Assembly (NCBI GenBank): GCA_003230435.1
Contig: QIDW01000047.1
Coordinates: 1 to 5,027, forward strand
Source: Acidimicrobiia bacterium
GTDB lineage: Bacteria > Actinomycetota > Acidimicrobiia > Spongiisociales > ZC4RG35
Length of the DNA stretch: 5,027 nucleotides
Reading direction: 5' to 3'
Shown here: positions 1 through 5,027 of the stretch, piece by piece
Numbering within the stretch: position 1 is the first letter of the stretch
Layout of the letters: the number at the start of each line of letters is the position of its first letter
Notes under the pieces: model-generated
Databases searched by the model: none
Told to the model about the DNA's origin: nothing
The model's input: the letters and a program-made list of their open reading frames with translations, nothing else
Made by a program: the position numbers and the translations under genes

Positions 1-148
1 TCTTCATCGTCGATGTCTTGCCCGCACCGTTTGGGCCCAGAAAGCCAAACGCCTCACCCTTTCGGATGTCGAAGTCGATGGCATCGACCGCCGTGAAGTC
101 GTCGAATCTCTTGGTGAGGTCGCGCGCCTCTACGAGGGTTTCAGACAT
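1..148 (-). CDS. ABC transporter ATP-binding protein, N-terminal fragment
   Basis: This is the first 49 codons of an ABC ATPase; the rest lies beyond the left edge. The visible part begins MSETLVEARDLTKRF, the usual first strand of a nucleotide-binding domain. An aromatic residue of the A-loop type (F15) comes before the Walker A motif GPNGAGKTS at residues 38-46, with K44 and T45 as the ATP phosphate and Mg ligands. The FGFLGPNGAGKTSTMK context is typical of the CcmA/DrrA-type exporter ATPases, which energise a separate membrane subunit; that subfamily choice is inference. The start is the ATG at 148-146: no nearer in-frame start exists, although no clear Shine-Dalgarno sequence precedes it. 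It lies 23 bp downstream of the broken nitroreductase on the same strand and may be read from the same promoter. Signature motif, Walker B and substrate cannot be judged from this fragment. Confidence 0.93.
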   Translation of the reverse strand, partial: MSETLVEARDLTKRFDDFTAVDAIDFDIRKGEAFGFLGPNGAGKTSTMK

Positions 149-171
149 GAGTCGATTGACGGTAGCTGGAG

Positions 172-649
172 CTAGTAGCGATCCTGCCTGATGACGTCTT
201 GGGCACCCTTGCGGCCACCAAACATGGCAGGTTGAGCGTTCTCATCCGGATAGCCAAGAGCGACGGCGTATCTGACGATTGTTCCGGCTGGTGCGCCAAG
301 GAAGGAGCGGGCGTCGTTGTCGCGATGAAGAGTGATCGGACACGAGGCCACACCGATCGCTTTGGCTGCAAGCATGATGTTCTGGGCGGCTCGGCCGATG
401 TCGAACATGTTGGAGGACGATTGTTGCGACCGAGTCCCGGACCGGCTGAGTGAAATCCCCGTGCTCGGCAAGACCCTGGAGACGGTCGGGGTCTGTGATT
501 GCCACGAATGACCAATCCTGTCGGTTCTTGGAACTGCCGGTCCACCGCGCTGCTTCGAGAATCGCCTCGAGATCCTCGGTCGAGAGCGGGTCGGGCTTGT
601 AGGCGCGTATGGCACGCAAACTGATGATGAAGTCGTAGATTTCGCACAT
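172..649 (-). pseudogene. Nitroreductase-family protein, frameshifted (probable pseudogene)
   Basis: The family uses FMN to reduce nitro compounds, quinones or related substrates with NAD(P)H. The reading frame from the ATG at 649 gives a good N-terminal half of about 79 residues: the SLRAIRAYKPDPLS start with the FMN-phosphate-binding arginines, an LEAILEAARWTGSSKNRQDW helix and turn, and the strand RDSVATIVL. After about position 413 this frame turns to nonsense. Homology resumes in another frame at about 411 with NMFDIGRAAQNIMLAAKAIG, SCPITLH and a C-terminal YAVALGYPDENA segment, ending at the TAG at 174-172. Joined directly, the halves make about 158 residues. The loop normally found between that strand and helix appears short, so loss of 3n+2 bases fits better than a single miscalled base. 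A sequencing or assembly error is the alternative. Bases 650-719 separate it from the divergent deoD. Confidence 0.8.
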
Positions 650-684
650 AGGTTGAGATTAGGAGCCCGCTGATCCGATAGGTT
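649..684 (+). promoter_or_regulatory. Candidate deoD promoter/operator with two TAGGTTG copies
   Basis: The 70-bp gap between the divergent nitroreductase and deoD must hold the promoters of both. Two TAGGTTG heptamers sit 30 bp apart, at 649-655 (touching the nitroreductase start codon) and 679-685. TAGGTT fits the TAnnnT -10 pattern common in actinobacteria, and the copy at 679-684 is placed well for deoD, 35 bp before its ATG. A weak -35-like TTGAGA is at 653-658 with a 20-bp spacer, longer than ideal. The call rests on motif resemblance only. Confidence 0.3.
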
Positions 685-704
685 GTGGCCGACCTACTTA
701 CGTT

Positions 705-710
705 GGAGAG
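705..710 (+). promoter_or_regulatory. Ribosome binding site of deoD
   Basis: GGAGAG lies 9 bases before the ATG at 720. It supports that start, which is also fixed by alignment of the MPTPHI N-terminus with E. coli DeoD. Confidence 0.65.
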
Positions 711-719
711 CACTTAGCC

Positions 720-1439
720 ATGCCCACGCCGCACATCTCTGCCGAGAAGGGTGATTTTGCACCCTCGATTCTGCTACCTGGTGACCCACTACGGGCCAAA
801 CACATTGCCGAGAACTTCCTGGACGAGGTCAAGCAGGTGAACGCTGTCCGCAACATGTTCGGCTACACGGGAAGCTATTCCGGTGTCCCGATCTCTGTGA
901 TGGGGACTGGCATGGGCATCCCTTCAGCTTCCATATATGCAACTGAGCTCATCACCGAATTCGCAGTGGAGCGGCTGATCAGGGTCGGGTCCTGCGGTGG
1001 AATACTGCCATCGCTCAAGATCCGTGATGTCGTGCTCGCTATCGGCGCATGCACCGACTCAGGTGTGAACCGGACTCGTTACGGCGGTTATGACTTTGCC
1101 GCCACTGCCGACTTCTGGCTTCTCCAGGCAGCGGTGGCGGCGGCGGCAGCCAAAGGCATCGAGGTGAAAGTAGGAAATGTCCACTCAGGGGACCTTTTCT
1201 ACAACCCCGACGCCGAGGCCTTCGATCGTATGGAGGCGATGGGTGTTCTCGCTGTGGAGATGGAGGCTGCGGGTCTCTATGGCGTCGCTGCCGAGAAGGG
1301 TGGGCGGGCGTTGACGATTGCCACCGTGTCCGATCACATCCGGACCGGCGAAGCCACCAGTGCCGAGGAGCGGCAACAGACCTTCGACGAGATGGTGGAG
1401 ATCGCGCTGGAGACGGTGAGACTCGACGTCGAGCGGTAG
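720..1439 (+). CDS. deoD: Purine nucleoside phosphorylase DeoD (hexameric type)
   Basis: This cytoplasmic enzyme cleaves purine (deoxy)ribonucleosides with phosphate to the free base and (deoxy)ribose-1-phosphate, a central purine salvage step. The 239 residues equal the length of E. coli DeoD and align with it from memory without gaps. Key residues of the family are all in place (numbering with the initial Met): H5 for the ribose of the neighbouring subunit; G21, R25, R44, R88 and S91 for phosphate, within LPGDPLRAKHIAE and RVGSCGG; V179, M181 and E182 in VEMEAAGLYG for ribose; and the catalytic D205 with its partner R218 in SDHIRTGEAT and ERQQTF. It should therefore be active on 6-oxo and 6-amino purines like other hexameric enzymes. 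The start has a GGAGAG site 9 bases upstream. It is the first gene of a probable operon with azlC (26 bp on) and azlD, and a purine permease gene lies about 1.1 kb downstream. Confidence 0.97.
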   Translation: MPTPHISAEKGDFAPSILLPGDPLRAKHIAENFLDEVKQVNAVRNMFGYTGSYSGVPISVMGTGMGIPSASIYATELITEFAVERLIRVGSCGGILPSLKIRDVVLAIGACTDSGVNRTRYGGYDFAATADFWLLQAAVAAAAAKGIEVKVGNVHSGDLFYNPDAEAFDRMEAMGVLAVEMEAAGLYGVAAEKGGRALTIATVSDHIRTGEATSAEERQQTFDEMVEIALETVRLDVER

Positions 1440-1465
1440 AAACCAGTGACCGGCGCCGCGCAATA

Positions 1466-2152
1466 GTGAACAGCTCCCTAGATCGCTCCATTGTCAAACG
1501 GGGCATCGTCGACGCCTTGCCACTCTTTGTGCCGGCGATCCCCTTTGCATTCGTGATCGGCTTGGTGATCGTCGAGTCGGGACTCAGTCCCTTTATCGGT
1601 TGGACCAGTTCGTGGGTCATCTTCGGCGGTGCAGCCCAGTTGACAATCATCTCGTTGCTTGGCTCGGGCACTGCTGTTGCGGCAGCGATAACCGCGGCGC
1701 TCGTAGTCAACGTCAGGTATCTGATGTACTCGGCCGCGCTGGCTCCAGCGTTCCAACGACAACCCCGCTGGATGAGATGGCTCGGTCCCTATCTCGTCAT
1801 CGACCAGCTGTTCGCCCTGGCGATACTCCGCGCCGATGATGAGCCGAAAGACTTTCGCACCTACTACCTGTCGGCCGGCCTGGTTTTCTGGACGTTGTGG
1901 CAGATCACGACAGCGGTGGGGCTTGTGGTTGGACCGGTGGTGCCGGAGGCTTGGAACCTCGAGTTCGCCGTATCCATCCTGTTTCTTGGCTTGATCGTCC
2001 TTGGAATTGACAAATACCCGAAGTTGATCGCGGCACTGGTGGGAGCCGGGGCCACCTATCTGGCGGCTGGTCTGCCAAATCGCGGCGGGCTCCTCGTGGG
2101 AGCCTTTGTAGGAATACTCGCCGGCACTGTTGCGGAGAGGCTCCGAGAATGA
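1466..2152 (+). CDS. azlC: AzlC family amino-acid exporter, large subunit
   Basis: This is the large membrane subunit of an AzlC/AzlD pair; in studied bacteria such pairs export branched-chain amino acids and analogues such as 4-azaleucine. The 228-residue protein is strongly hydrophobic, with about six or seven membrane segments (around 18-38, 50-68, 70-95, 110-122, 135-157, 166-182 and 185-221). Family hallmarks are GGAAQLTIISLL at 54-65, NVRYLMYSAALAP at 82-94 and the DQLFAL turn at 113-118. The start is a GTG; no other in-frame ATG, GTG or TTG lies between the deoD stop and this codon. It has no clear Shine-Dalgarno sequence and follows deoD by only 26 bp, so it may depend on read-through and translational coupling. 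The stop overlaps azlD by ATGA. The substrate cannot be read from sequence; branched-chain amino acids are the default family guess. Confidence 0.9.
   Translation: MNSSLDRSIVKRGIVDALPLFVPAIPFAFVIGLVIVESGLSPFIGWTSSWVIFGGAAQLTIISLLGSGTAVAAAITAALVVNVRYLMYSAALAPAFQRQPRWMRWLGPYLVIDQLFALAILRADDEPKDFRTYYLSAGLVFWTLWQITTAVGLVVGPVVPEAWNLEFAVSILFLGLIVLGIDKYPKLIAALVGAGATYLAAGLPNRGGLLVGAFVGILAGTVAERLRE
2134..2140 (+). promoter_or_regulatory. Ribosome binding site of azlD, inside azlC
   Basis: GGAGAGG lies 8 bases before the azlD ATG at 2149, within the last codons of azlC. With the ATGA overlap it points to coupled translation of the two subunits. GGAG can also pair with CTCC at 2141-2144, so the site may be partly masked until a ribosome passes; that is inference. 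Confidence 0.6.
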
Positions 2153-2457
2153 CCGACTTCCTGGCCATCGTGGCGGTCGGCGTCGGATCCTATTTGTTTC
2201 GGGGAATATTCATTCTTGCCCTCGCCAATAAGAAGATTCCCGATCCTTTCTTGGTTGTGCTTCAGTTTGTGGCACCGGCGGTGCTTGGCGCCCTGATCGT
2301 GGCGCTCCTGATCGATAGTGACGGGAACGTTGCCATCGGAGTCCCCGAGGTGTCAGCTTTTGTGGTGGGTGGAGCCGTTGCATACAAAACCCGCGATCAC
2401 ATCCTGACGCTGGTCGCCGGCATGGGAGTCTTCTGGTTGGTCCGAGCCCTGATGTGA
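2149..2457 (+). CDS. azlD: AzlD family small subunit of amino-acid exporter
   Basis: This is the small partner of AzlC, needed in characterised pairs for export of branched-chain amino acids. The 102 residues have three to four membrane segments (about 4-25, 36-55, 66-80 and 84-101), as is usual for the family. The pattern is characteristic: an N-terminal segment ending in a YLFRG turn, then the VLQFVAPAVLGALIVALL segment at 37-54, and a C-terminal VAYKTRDHILTLVAGMGVFW segment followed by LVRALM, the usual 'basic turn, then Gly-Met-hydrophobic helix' ending. Its ATG overlaps the azlC stop (ATGA), and a GGAGAGG site lies 8 bases upstream, so the two proteins are probably made in step. It is the last gene of the deoD-azlCD unit; 116 bp follow before the next start. 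Confidence 0.88.
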   Translation: MTDFLAIVAVGVGSYLFRGIFILALANKKIPDPFLVVLQFVAPAVLGALIVALLIDSDGNVAIGVPEVSAFVVGGAVAYKTRDHILTLVAGMGVFWLVRALM

Positions 2458-2459
2458 GA

Positions 2460-2499
2460 TCGGGCTGGAGACGGTACGAAACCCCTCGATTTCGCCCGA
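2460..2499 (+). other. Weak inverted repeat after azlD (possible weak terminator or leader structure)
   Basis: TCGGG at 2460-2464 pairs with CCCGA at 2495-2499, and an inner CGAAA at 2477-2481 pairs with TTTCG at 2490-2494 around an 8-base loop. A 12-base bulge separates the two short stems and no T-run follows, so it is a poor intrinsic terminator. Transcription may continue from azlD into the permease gene. Confidence 0.25.
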
Positions 2500-2526
2500 C
2501 ATGGGCCCTGCTCTCTTCGCTAGGTT
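2496..2526 (+). promoter_or_regulatory. Candidate promoter of the purine permease gene
   Basis: A -10-like TAGGTT is at 2521-2526 and a -35-like CCGACA at 2496-2501, with a 19-bp spacer, which is slightly long. The sequence around the -10 (2521-2533) matches 11 of 13 bases with 649-661 upstream of deoD. The call is based on resemblance only. Confidence 0.3.
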
Positions 2527-2538
2527 GAAATCACCGTC

Positions 2539-2560
2539 GGCGCCTACCCGGGCGCCGGGT
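2539..2560 (+). promoter_or_regulatory. Two mutually exclusive hairpins just before the permease ribosome binding site
   Basis: Two GC-only or nearly GC-only stems overlap here. GGCGCC at 2539-2544 can pair with GGCGCC at 2551-2556 across a 6-base loop. Alternatively ACCCGG at 2546-2551 pairs with CCGGGT at 2555-2560 across a 3-base loop. The second ends two bases before the GGGAGGAG ribosome binding site. A switch affecting translation is possible, but no known riboswitch core is recognisable, and short GC palindromes are common at this base composition. Confidence 0.35.
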
Positions 2561-2562
2561 TG

Positions 2563-2569
2563 GGAGGAG
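2563..2569 (+). promoter_or_regulatory. Strong ribosome binding site of the purine permease
   Basis: GGAGGAG lies 4 bases before the ATG at 2574. It is the closest match to the Shine-Dalgarno consensus in the window and fixes this start. Confidence 0.75.
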
Positions 2570-2573
2570 CGAA

Positions 2574-3950
2574 ATGACAGACACGACTGAACGTCCCAAG
2601 GCCCCGCCTTCGGGGGGTTCCGGACTCGACTCGTACTTCAAACTCACTGAGCGGGGGACAAACACAGGTACCGAGATACGCGCCGGTGTGACGACGTTCC
2701 TGGTGATGGCCTACATCATCTTCGTCAACCCGAGCATTCTCTCGGCCGCCGGTTTGGATCCTGGTGCAGTGGCCGCGGCCACCGCGTTGGTGGCCGGCCT
2801 ACTCACAATTCTCATGGGGGTGGTTGCCAACTATCCGATTGCCATGGCGGCTGGTCTAGGGATAAACGCTGCCGTTGCTTTCGGATTGGTGTTGGGAGAC
2901 GGGCTCACCCCAGAGGGTGCGATGGGCGTGATTGTCCTCGAAGGCCTCATTGTCGCCGCCTTGGTGGTGGTGGGTCTACGCGAGGCGATCATGAACGCTG
3001 TCCCGTTGAGCCTGAAGAGGTCTATCGGAGTGGGCATTGGCCTGTTCATCCTCTTCATCGGGTTTGTGAACGGTGGGTTGATCGGCATCCCCGAAGGTGG
3101 AGCGGTCCCTGTTCAATTCATATTCCCCAACTCGGCAGGAGCCTGGGTCACCCTGATCGGGCTGTTGATCACAGTGGTGCTGTATGCGCGCAAGGTCCCG
3201 GGAGCCCTGATCATCAGCATTCTGGCGACGACGGTCGTGGCTCTATTGATGGGGGTGGCCTCGATCCCGGATAGCTTCGCGGTCACACCGAGCTTCGCGA
3301 CGCTGGGCGCATTCGATATGGGCAACGTGTTCACACAGCTCGGCTTCGTTGCAGCTGCGTTGACGATCTTCAGTTTCATGCTGACAGACTTCTTCGACAC
3401 CATGGGGACCGCCACGGCGATCGTGGAACAGGCGGATCTCGTCGACGAAGACGGGAATATCCCGGAGATCGGCAAGCTGCTGTTCATCGACTCAATCGGT
3501 GCCGCTGCTGGTGGCGCCGCAGGCGTCAGCTCGAACACCAGCTATATCGAGAGTGCGGCGGGTGTGGGAGAGGGGGGACGTACCGGCTTGACATCAGTCG
3601 TGGTCGGAGTCCTGTTCCTCTTTGCCATCTTCCTGTCGCCTCTTGCAACGGTTGTCCCATTCGAAGCGACGGCTCCAGTGTTGATCTTGGTGGGCTTCCT
3701 GATGGCAGGTCTCATCAAAGGGATCGACTTCGACGACTTCGAAGAGGGTTTCCCTGCGCTTCTGGCGATCGTCCTGATGCCCCTGACATTTAGCATCACG
3801 GTGGGCATCGGCGCCGGTTTCGTCATGTACACGCTGATCAAGGTGGTCAAGGGGAAATATGCCGAGGTGCACGCCCTCATGTGGGTGGTCGCCATTTCCT
3901 TCTTGATCTACTTCGGACAGGCAGTATTGGGAGCCGCCATATCGGCTTGA
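2574..3950 (+). CDS. NCS2/AzgA family purine base permease
   Basis: This membrane protein probably takes up purine bases (hypoxanthine, guanine or adenine) with protons. The 458-residue length and motifs fit the AzgA branch of NCS2, which includes B. subtilis PbuG/PbuO and E. coli AdeP, AdeQ, GhxP and GhxQ. Visible hallmarks are LDSYFKLTERGTNTGTEIRAG at the N-terminus (18-38), TTFLVMAYIIFVNP at 40-53, ANYPIAMAAGLGIN at 85-98, SLKRSIGVGIGLF at 146-158, DFFDTMGTA at 272-280, and SSNTSYIESAAGVGEGGRTG at 319-338. The last two are the half-helix regions that bind substrate in this fold. A polar 20-residue N-terminus precedes 12-14 hydrophobic segments. Within the family, base preference cannot be safely read, so no gene symbol is given. 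A strong ribosome binding site fixes the start. It stands alone, 116 bp after azlD, and ends at a strong hairpin terminator. Its closeness to deoD suggests a salvage role: import, then interconversion. Confidence 0.93.
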   Translation: MTDTTERPKAPPSGGSGLDSYFKLTERGTNTGTEIRAGVTTFLVMAYIIFVNPSILSAAGLDPGAVAAATALVAGLLTILMGVVANYPIAMAAGLGINAAVAFGLVLGDGLTPEGAMGVIVLEGLIVAALVVVGLREAIMNAVPLSLKRSIGVGIGLFILFIGFVNGGLIGIPEGGAVPVQFIFPNSAGAWVTLIGLLITVVLYARKVPGALIISILATTVVALLMGVASIPDSFAVTPSFATLGAFDMGNVFTQLGFVAAALTIFSFMLTDFFDTMGTATAIVEQADLVDEDGNIPEIGKLLFIDSIGAAAGGAAGVSSNTSYIESAAGVGEGGRTGLTSVVVGVLFLFAIFLSPLATVVPFEATAPVLILVGFLMAGLIKGIDFDDFEEGFPALLAIVLMPLTFSITVGIGAGFVMYTLIKVVKGKYAEVHALMWVVAISFLIYFGQAVLGAAISA

Positions 3951-3968
3951 AGAAGCGGGCTATGTAGT

Positions 3969-3998
3969 CAAAGGGCCCCGCATCAGCGGGGCCCTTTG
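3969..3998. terminator. Bidirectional intrinsic terminator between convergent genes
   Basis: A perfect 13-bp stem, CAAAGGGCCCCGC at 3969-3981 with its complement at 3986-3998, closes a 4-base ATCA loop. The core is GC-rich and flanked by AAA on one arm and TTT on the other, so either strand presents a hairpin with a short T-run. It lies 18 bp after the permease stop and 35 bp beyond the stop of the opposing DUF4440 gene, so it can end both transcripts. The T-runs are only three bases long, as is common in high-GC bacteria. Confidence 0.85.
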
Positions 3999-4033
3999 CA
4001 ATGCGCAAGAGTTCGGCCCCGTCTCGGAAGGCC

Positions 4034-4426
4034 CTATGCGTCGGCGAGTGTTGTGGCCTGGACGAATCTCAGTTTCCAGGAGTCGGCAGCGCTGACCCAG
4101 ATTGAGGACCGGCGTGCCCGCTGGCGTGAGCCGTCGTGGGTGACGGTGTTCTCGTACGTCACAAGGGCCACGGTCGGGGCAAGCAGCTCGACCTCGAAGT
4201 TGTCGAACGGAAACTCCACCTTGACCTCGCTCGCCTCAGACCCAATGAGATCGCCGCGGTTGTAAACGTGGCCAAACCTGCAGAAGTCGGTGAAGTCGTC
4301 GGTCAGGACTCCGTCCAACCAGTCGCGGTCGAAGCGTGTCTCACTACGCCACAGTCCTTCCTCGAGCTCTCTGAACTGTTCGAGGTCTGCGCCGGTGAGT
4401 TCCATTTCGCTTTCAGCATTAGGCAT
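4034..4426 (-). CDS. DUF4440 / SnoaL-like (NTF2 fold) small protein
   Basis: This 130-residue soluble protein has the pattern of DUF4440, a branch of the NTF2-like superfamily with a curved sheet and helical cone. The helix LEQFRELEEGLWRSETRFDR (15-34) leads into DWLDGVLTDDFTDFCRFGHV (35-54), then YNRGDLIG, the alternating strands FEVELLAPTVALVTYENTV, and the closing RRSSIWV ... WKLRFVQATTL. The last strand pair, with a W in SSIW and another in SWKLRF, is usual for the group. Members vary from enzymes to ligand-binding or scaffold proteins, and no catalytic set is evident here, so no function is assigned. The ATG at 4426 has AAGG 7 bases upstream; a second ATG eight codons in is an alternative start. 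It begins 16 bp after the stop of the upstream hypothetical gene, making it the last gene of a minus-strand operon that ends at the shared hairpin. Confidence 0.8.
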   Translation of the reverse strand: MPNAESEMELTGADLEQFRELEEGLWRSETRFDRDWLDGVLTDDFTDFCRFGHVYNRGDLIGSEASEVKVEFPFDNFEVELLAPTVALVTYENTVTHDGSRQRARRSSIWVSAADSWKLRFVQATTLADA

Positions 4427-4442
4427 CTGACAGCCTTGTAGA

Positions 4443-4862
4443 TCAGAGCGCCCTCATCCGATTTCCGCGTGCGTCGTGCTCCAACTCGACGAGACCGAGC
4501 GCCTCCATCAAAGGCGAGACGTAGTTGCCGACCCGTCCCCGGAGGCCCTTTTTCAACCCGTACCAACCACCGATCGGGTTGTCCGCCGAGCGGGCCCAGG
4601 CCTCCACCGAGTCCTCTTTGGCCGGCTTCTGCTCGTCGGCGTTGCCCAACTCCATCCAGTCTCCGCGCTCTTTGAGCATTGCTGCCATGTCATCGAGGAT
4701 TCGAAGGTCGTAGTGGAGGATTGTCTTGCCAACGGTGCAAACGATGATCGGCGGATCGTGATCGTCGTCCTTGTGCATATTGAACTGTGATTGCAGACTC
4801 GGTGTCCACAAGACCCAGGGGTCGTTCGCCGATCCCGTTCCGCTGAACTCTGCAGCTGGCAT
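4443..4862 (-). CDS. Conserved hypothetical protein (possibly DUF6855)
   Basis: This 139-residue protein has no signal peptide or membrane segment and is rich in acidic residues and tryptophan. It starts with a short AEFSGTGSANDPWVLWTPS segment, then KDDDHDPPIIVCTVGKTILHYDLR, a helix DDMAAMLKERGDWMELGNAD, the strikingly conserved-looking EQKPAKEDSVEAWARS at 77-92, DNPIGGWYGLKKGLRGRVGN at 94-113, and a C-terminal helix and strand ending in NRMRAL. The pattern resembles, from memory, a family of actinobacterial proteins of unknown function that I believe is called DUF6855; this name should be treated as tentative. The basic GLKKGLRGR run could bind an acidic partner or nucleic acid, which is speculation. 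The ATG at 4862 has a good AAAGGAG site 5 bases upstream. It lies between two NTF2-fold genes in a tight minus-strand cluster (27 bp before it, 16 bp after it). Confidence 0.75.
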   Translation of the reverse strand: MPAAEFSGTGSANDPWVLWTPSLQSQFNMHKDDDHDPPIIVCTVGKTILHYDLRILDDMAAMLKERGDWMELGNADEQKPAKEDSVEAWARSADNPIGGWYGLKKGLRGRVGNYVSPLMEALGLVELEHDARGNRMRAL

Positions 4863-4867
4863 TTCGT

Positions 4868-4874
4868 CTCCTTT
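4868..4874 (-). promoter_or_regulatory. Ribosome binding site of the hypothetical gene
   Basis: On the minus strand AAAGGAG lies 5 bases before the ATG at 4862, within the 27-bp gap after the upstream NTF2-like gene. It confirms the start of the 139-residue protein. Confidence 0.6.
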
Positions 4875-4889
4875 GGGGTTGGTCGCGTC

Positions 4890-5027
4890 TCAAGTGCCGT
4901 GCGCCAACTGGTGCTCATACTCCTCGGCGTCGAAGTTGCCCAACGATTGCTGGACGAGGCCGTCGGCGTTGAATCGCCACGCCTCCCAGCCGCTGAATCT
5001 CACCGCATTGCCGGTGCCGTCGGGTCC
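4890..5027 (-). CDS. SnoaL-like / NTF2-family protein, C-terminal fragment
   Basis: The last 45 residues of a protein entering from the right edge are visible, ending at the TGA at 4892-4890. They read GNAVRFSGWEAWRFNADGLV followed by QQSLGNFDAEEYEHQLAHGT. The pattern 'WRF-x-x-DGL-(I/V) ... GxFD-x-x-x-(Y/F)-x-x-QL-x-HG' is the usual C-terminal end of SnoaL-like NTF2-family proteins: a last beta strand, a DG turn, then a short helix. These proteins are small and cytoplasmic, and include polyketide cyclases, steroid isomerase-like enzymes and many of unknown role. The pocket residues lie outside the window, so activity is unknown. It is the most upstream visible gene of the minus-strand cluster, 27 bp before the hypothetical gene. 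The identification rests on a short fragment. Confidence 0.7.
   Translation of the reverse strand, partial: GPDGTGNAVRFSGWEAWRFNADGLVQQSLGNFDAEEYEHQLAHGT

Noticed and set aside
141..713. 190-codon minus-strand open frame over the nitroreductase region
   Set aside because: Third frame of the same strand with no nitroreductase motif and a Ser/Arg/Pro-rich composition; the real homology lies in the other two frames.
1451..1458. CGGCGCCG palindrome between deoD and azlC as an operator or terminator
   Set aside because: Eight-base GC palindromes are expected by chance at this composition, there is no loop or T-run, and the gap is only 26 bp.
1039..1710. Long open frame (223 codons) on the minus strand across deoD and azlC
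   Set aside because: The translation is low-complexity Arg/Pro/Ser-rich with no recognisable motif, and it lies opposite two well-supported genes; a high-GC shadow frame.
2458..2573. Known purine riboswitch before the permease
   Set aside because: The conserved junction and loop sequences of the purine riboswitch are absent, and the helices do not arrange as a three-way junction.
3113..3538. 141-codon minus-strand open frame opposite the permease
   Set aside because: Antisense of a hydrophobic gene with no motif or ribosome binding site evidence; the plus-strand product matches AzgA permeases across its full length.
4136..4441. 101-codon plus-strand open frame at the right end
   Set aside because: It lies antisense to the DUF4440 gene, which has clear family patterns; this frame has none.
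1..5027. CRISPR array, tRNA, insertion sequence or phage/defence genes
   Set aside because: No regularly spaced repeats, cloverleaf, transposase motif, terminal repeats or nuclease motifs were seen on either strand.

Overview
The window looks like chromosomal DNA from a high-GC bacterium, most likely an actinobacterium and perhaps a marine or soil Acidimicrobiia-type lineage. The evidence is fairly high GC with G/C-ending codons, a GTG start, TAGGTT (TAnnnT) elements upstream of genes, and protein sequences of actinobacterial flavour. The taxon is an inference. There is no sign of a mobile element, CRISPR array, rRNA or tRNA, and most of the DNA is ordinary housekeeping, salvage and transport content.

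Layout. (1) Positions 1-649, minus strand: a nitroreductase-family gene split over two reading frames (probable pseudogene), followed 23 bp downstream by the first 49 codons of an ABC transporter ATPase that runs off the left edge. (2) Positions 720-2457, plus strand: a compact unit deoD - azlC - azlD. It encodes a hexameric-type purine nucleoside phosphorylase, then a two-subunit AzlC/AzlD amino-acid exporter whose genes overlap by ATGA. (3) Positions 2574-3950, plus strand: an AzgA-type (NCS2) purine base permease with a strong ribosome binding site and a hairpin-prone leader. (4) Positions 3969-3998: a perfect 13-bp stem between convergent genes, probably a bidirectional terminator. (5) Positions 4034-5027, minus strand: three small closely packed genes. 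In transcription order these are the C-terminal end of an NTF2/SnoaL-like protein (cut by the right edge), a conserved hypothetical protein, and a DUF4440/SnoaL-like protein.

How it fits together. The permease would import free bases such as hypoxanthine, guanine or adenine, and DeoD interconverts nucleosides and bases, so regions 2 and 3 form a purine salvage neighbourhood. AzlCD has no obvious purine role and may simply be co-transcribed. A 13-base element is shared (11 of 13 identical) between the regions upstream of deoD and of the permease gene, and could be a common promoter or operator. No convincing new biological system was seen. The points most worth a second look are the broken nitroreductase, the shared upstream element, the leader hairpins before the permease, and the minus-strand cassette in which two NTF2-fold genes flank a hypothetical gene.
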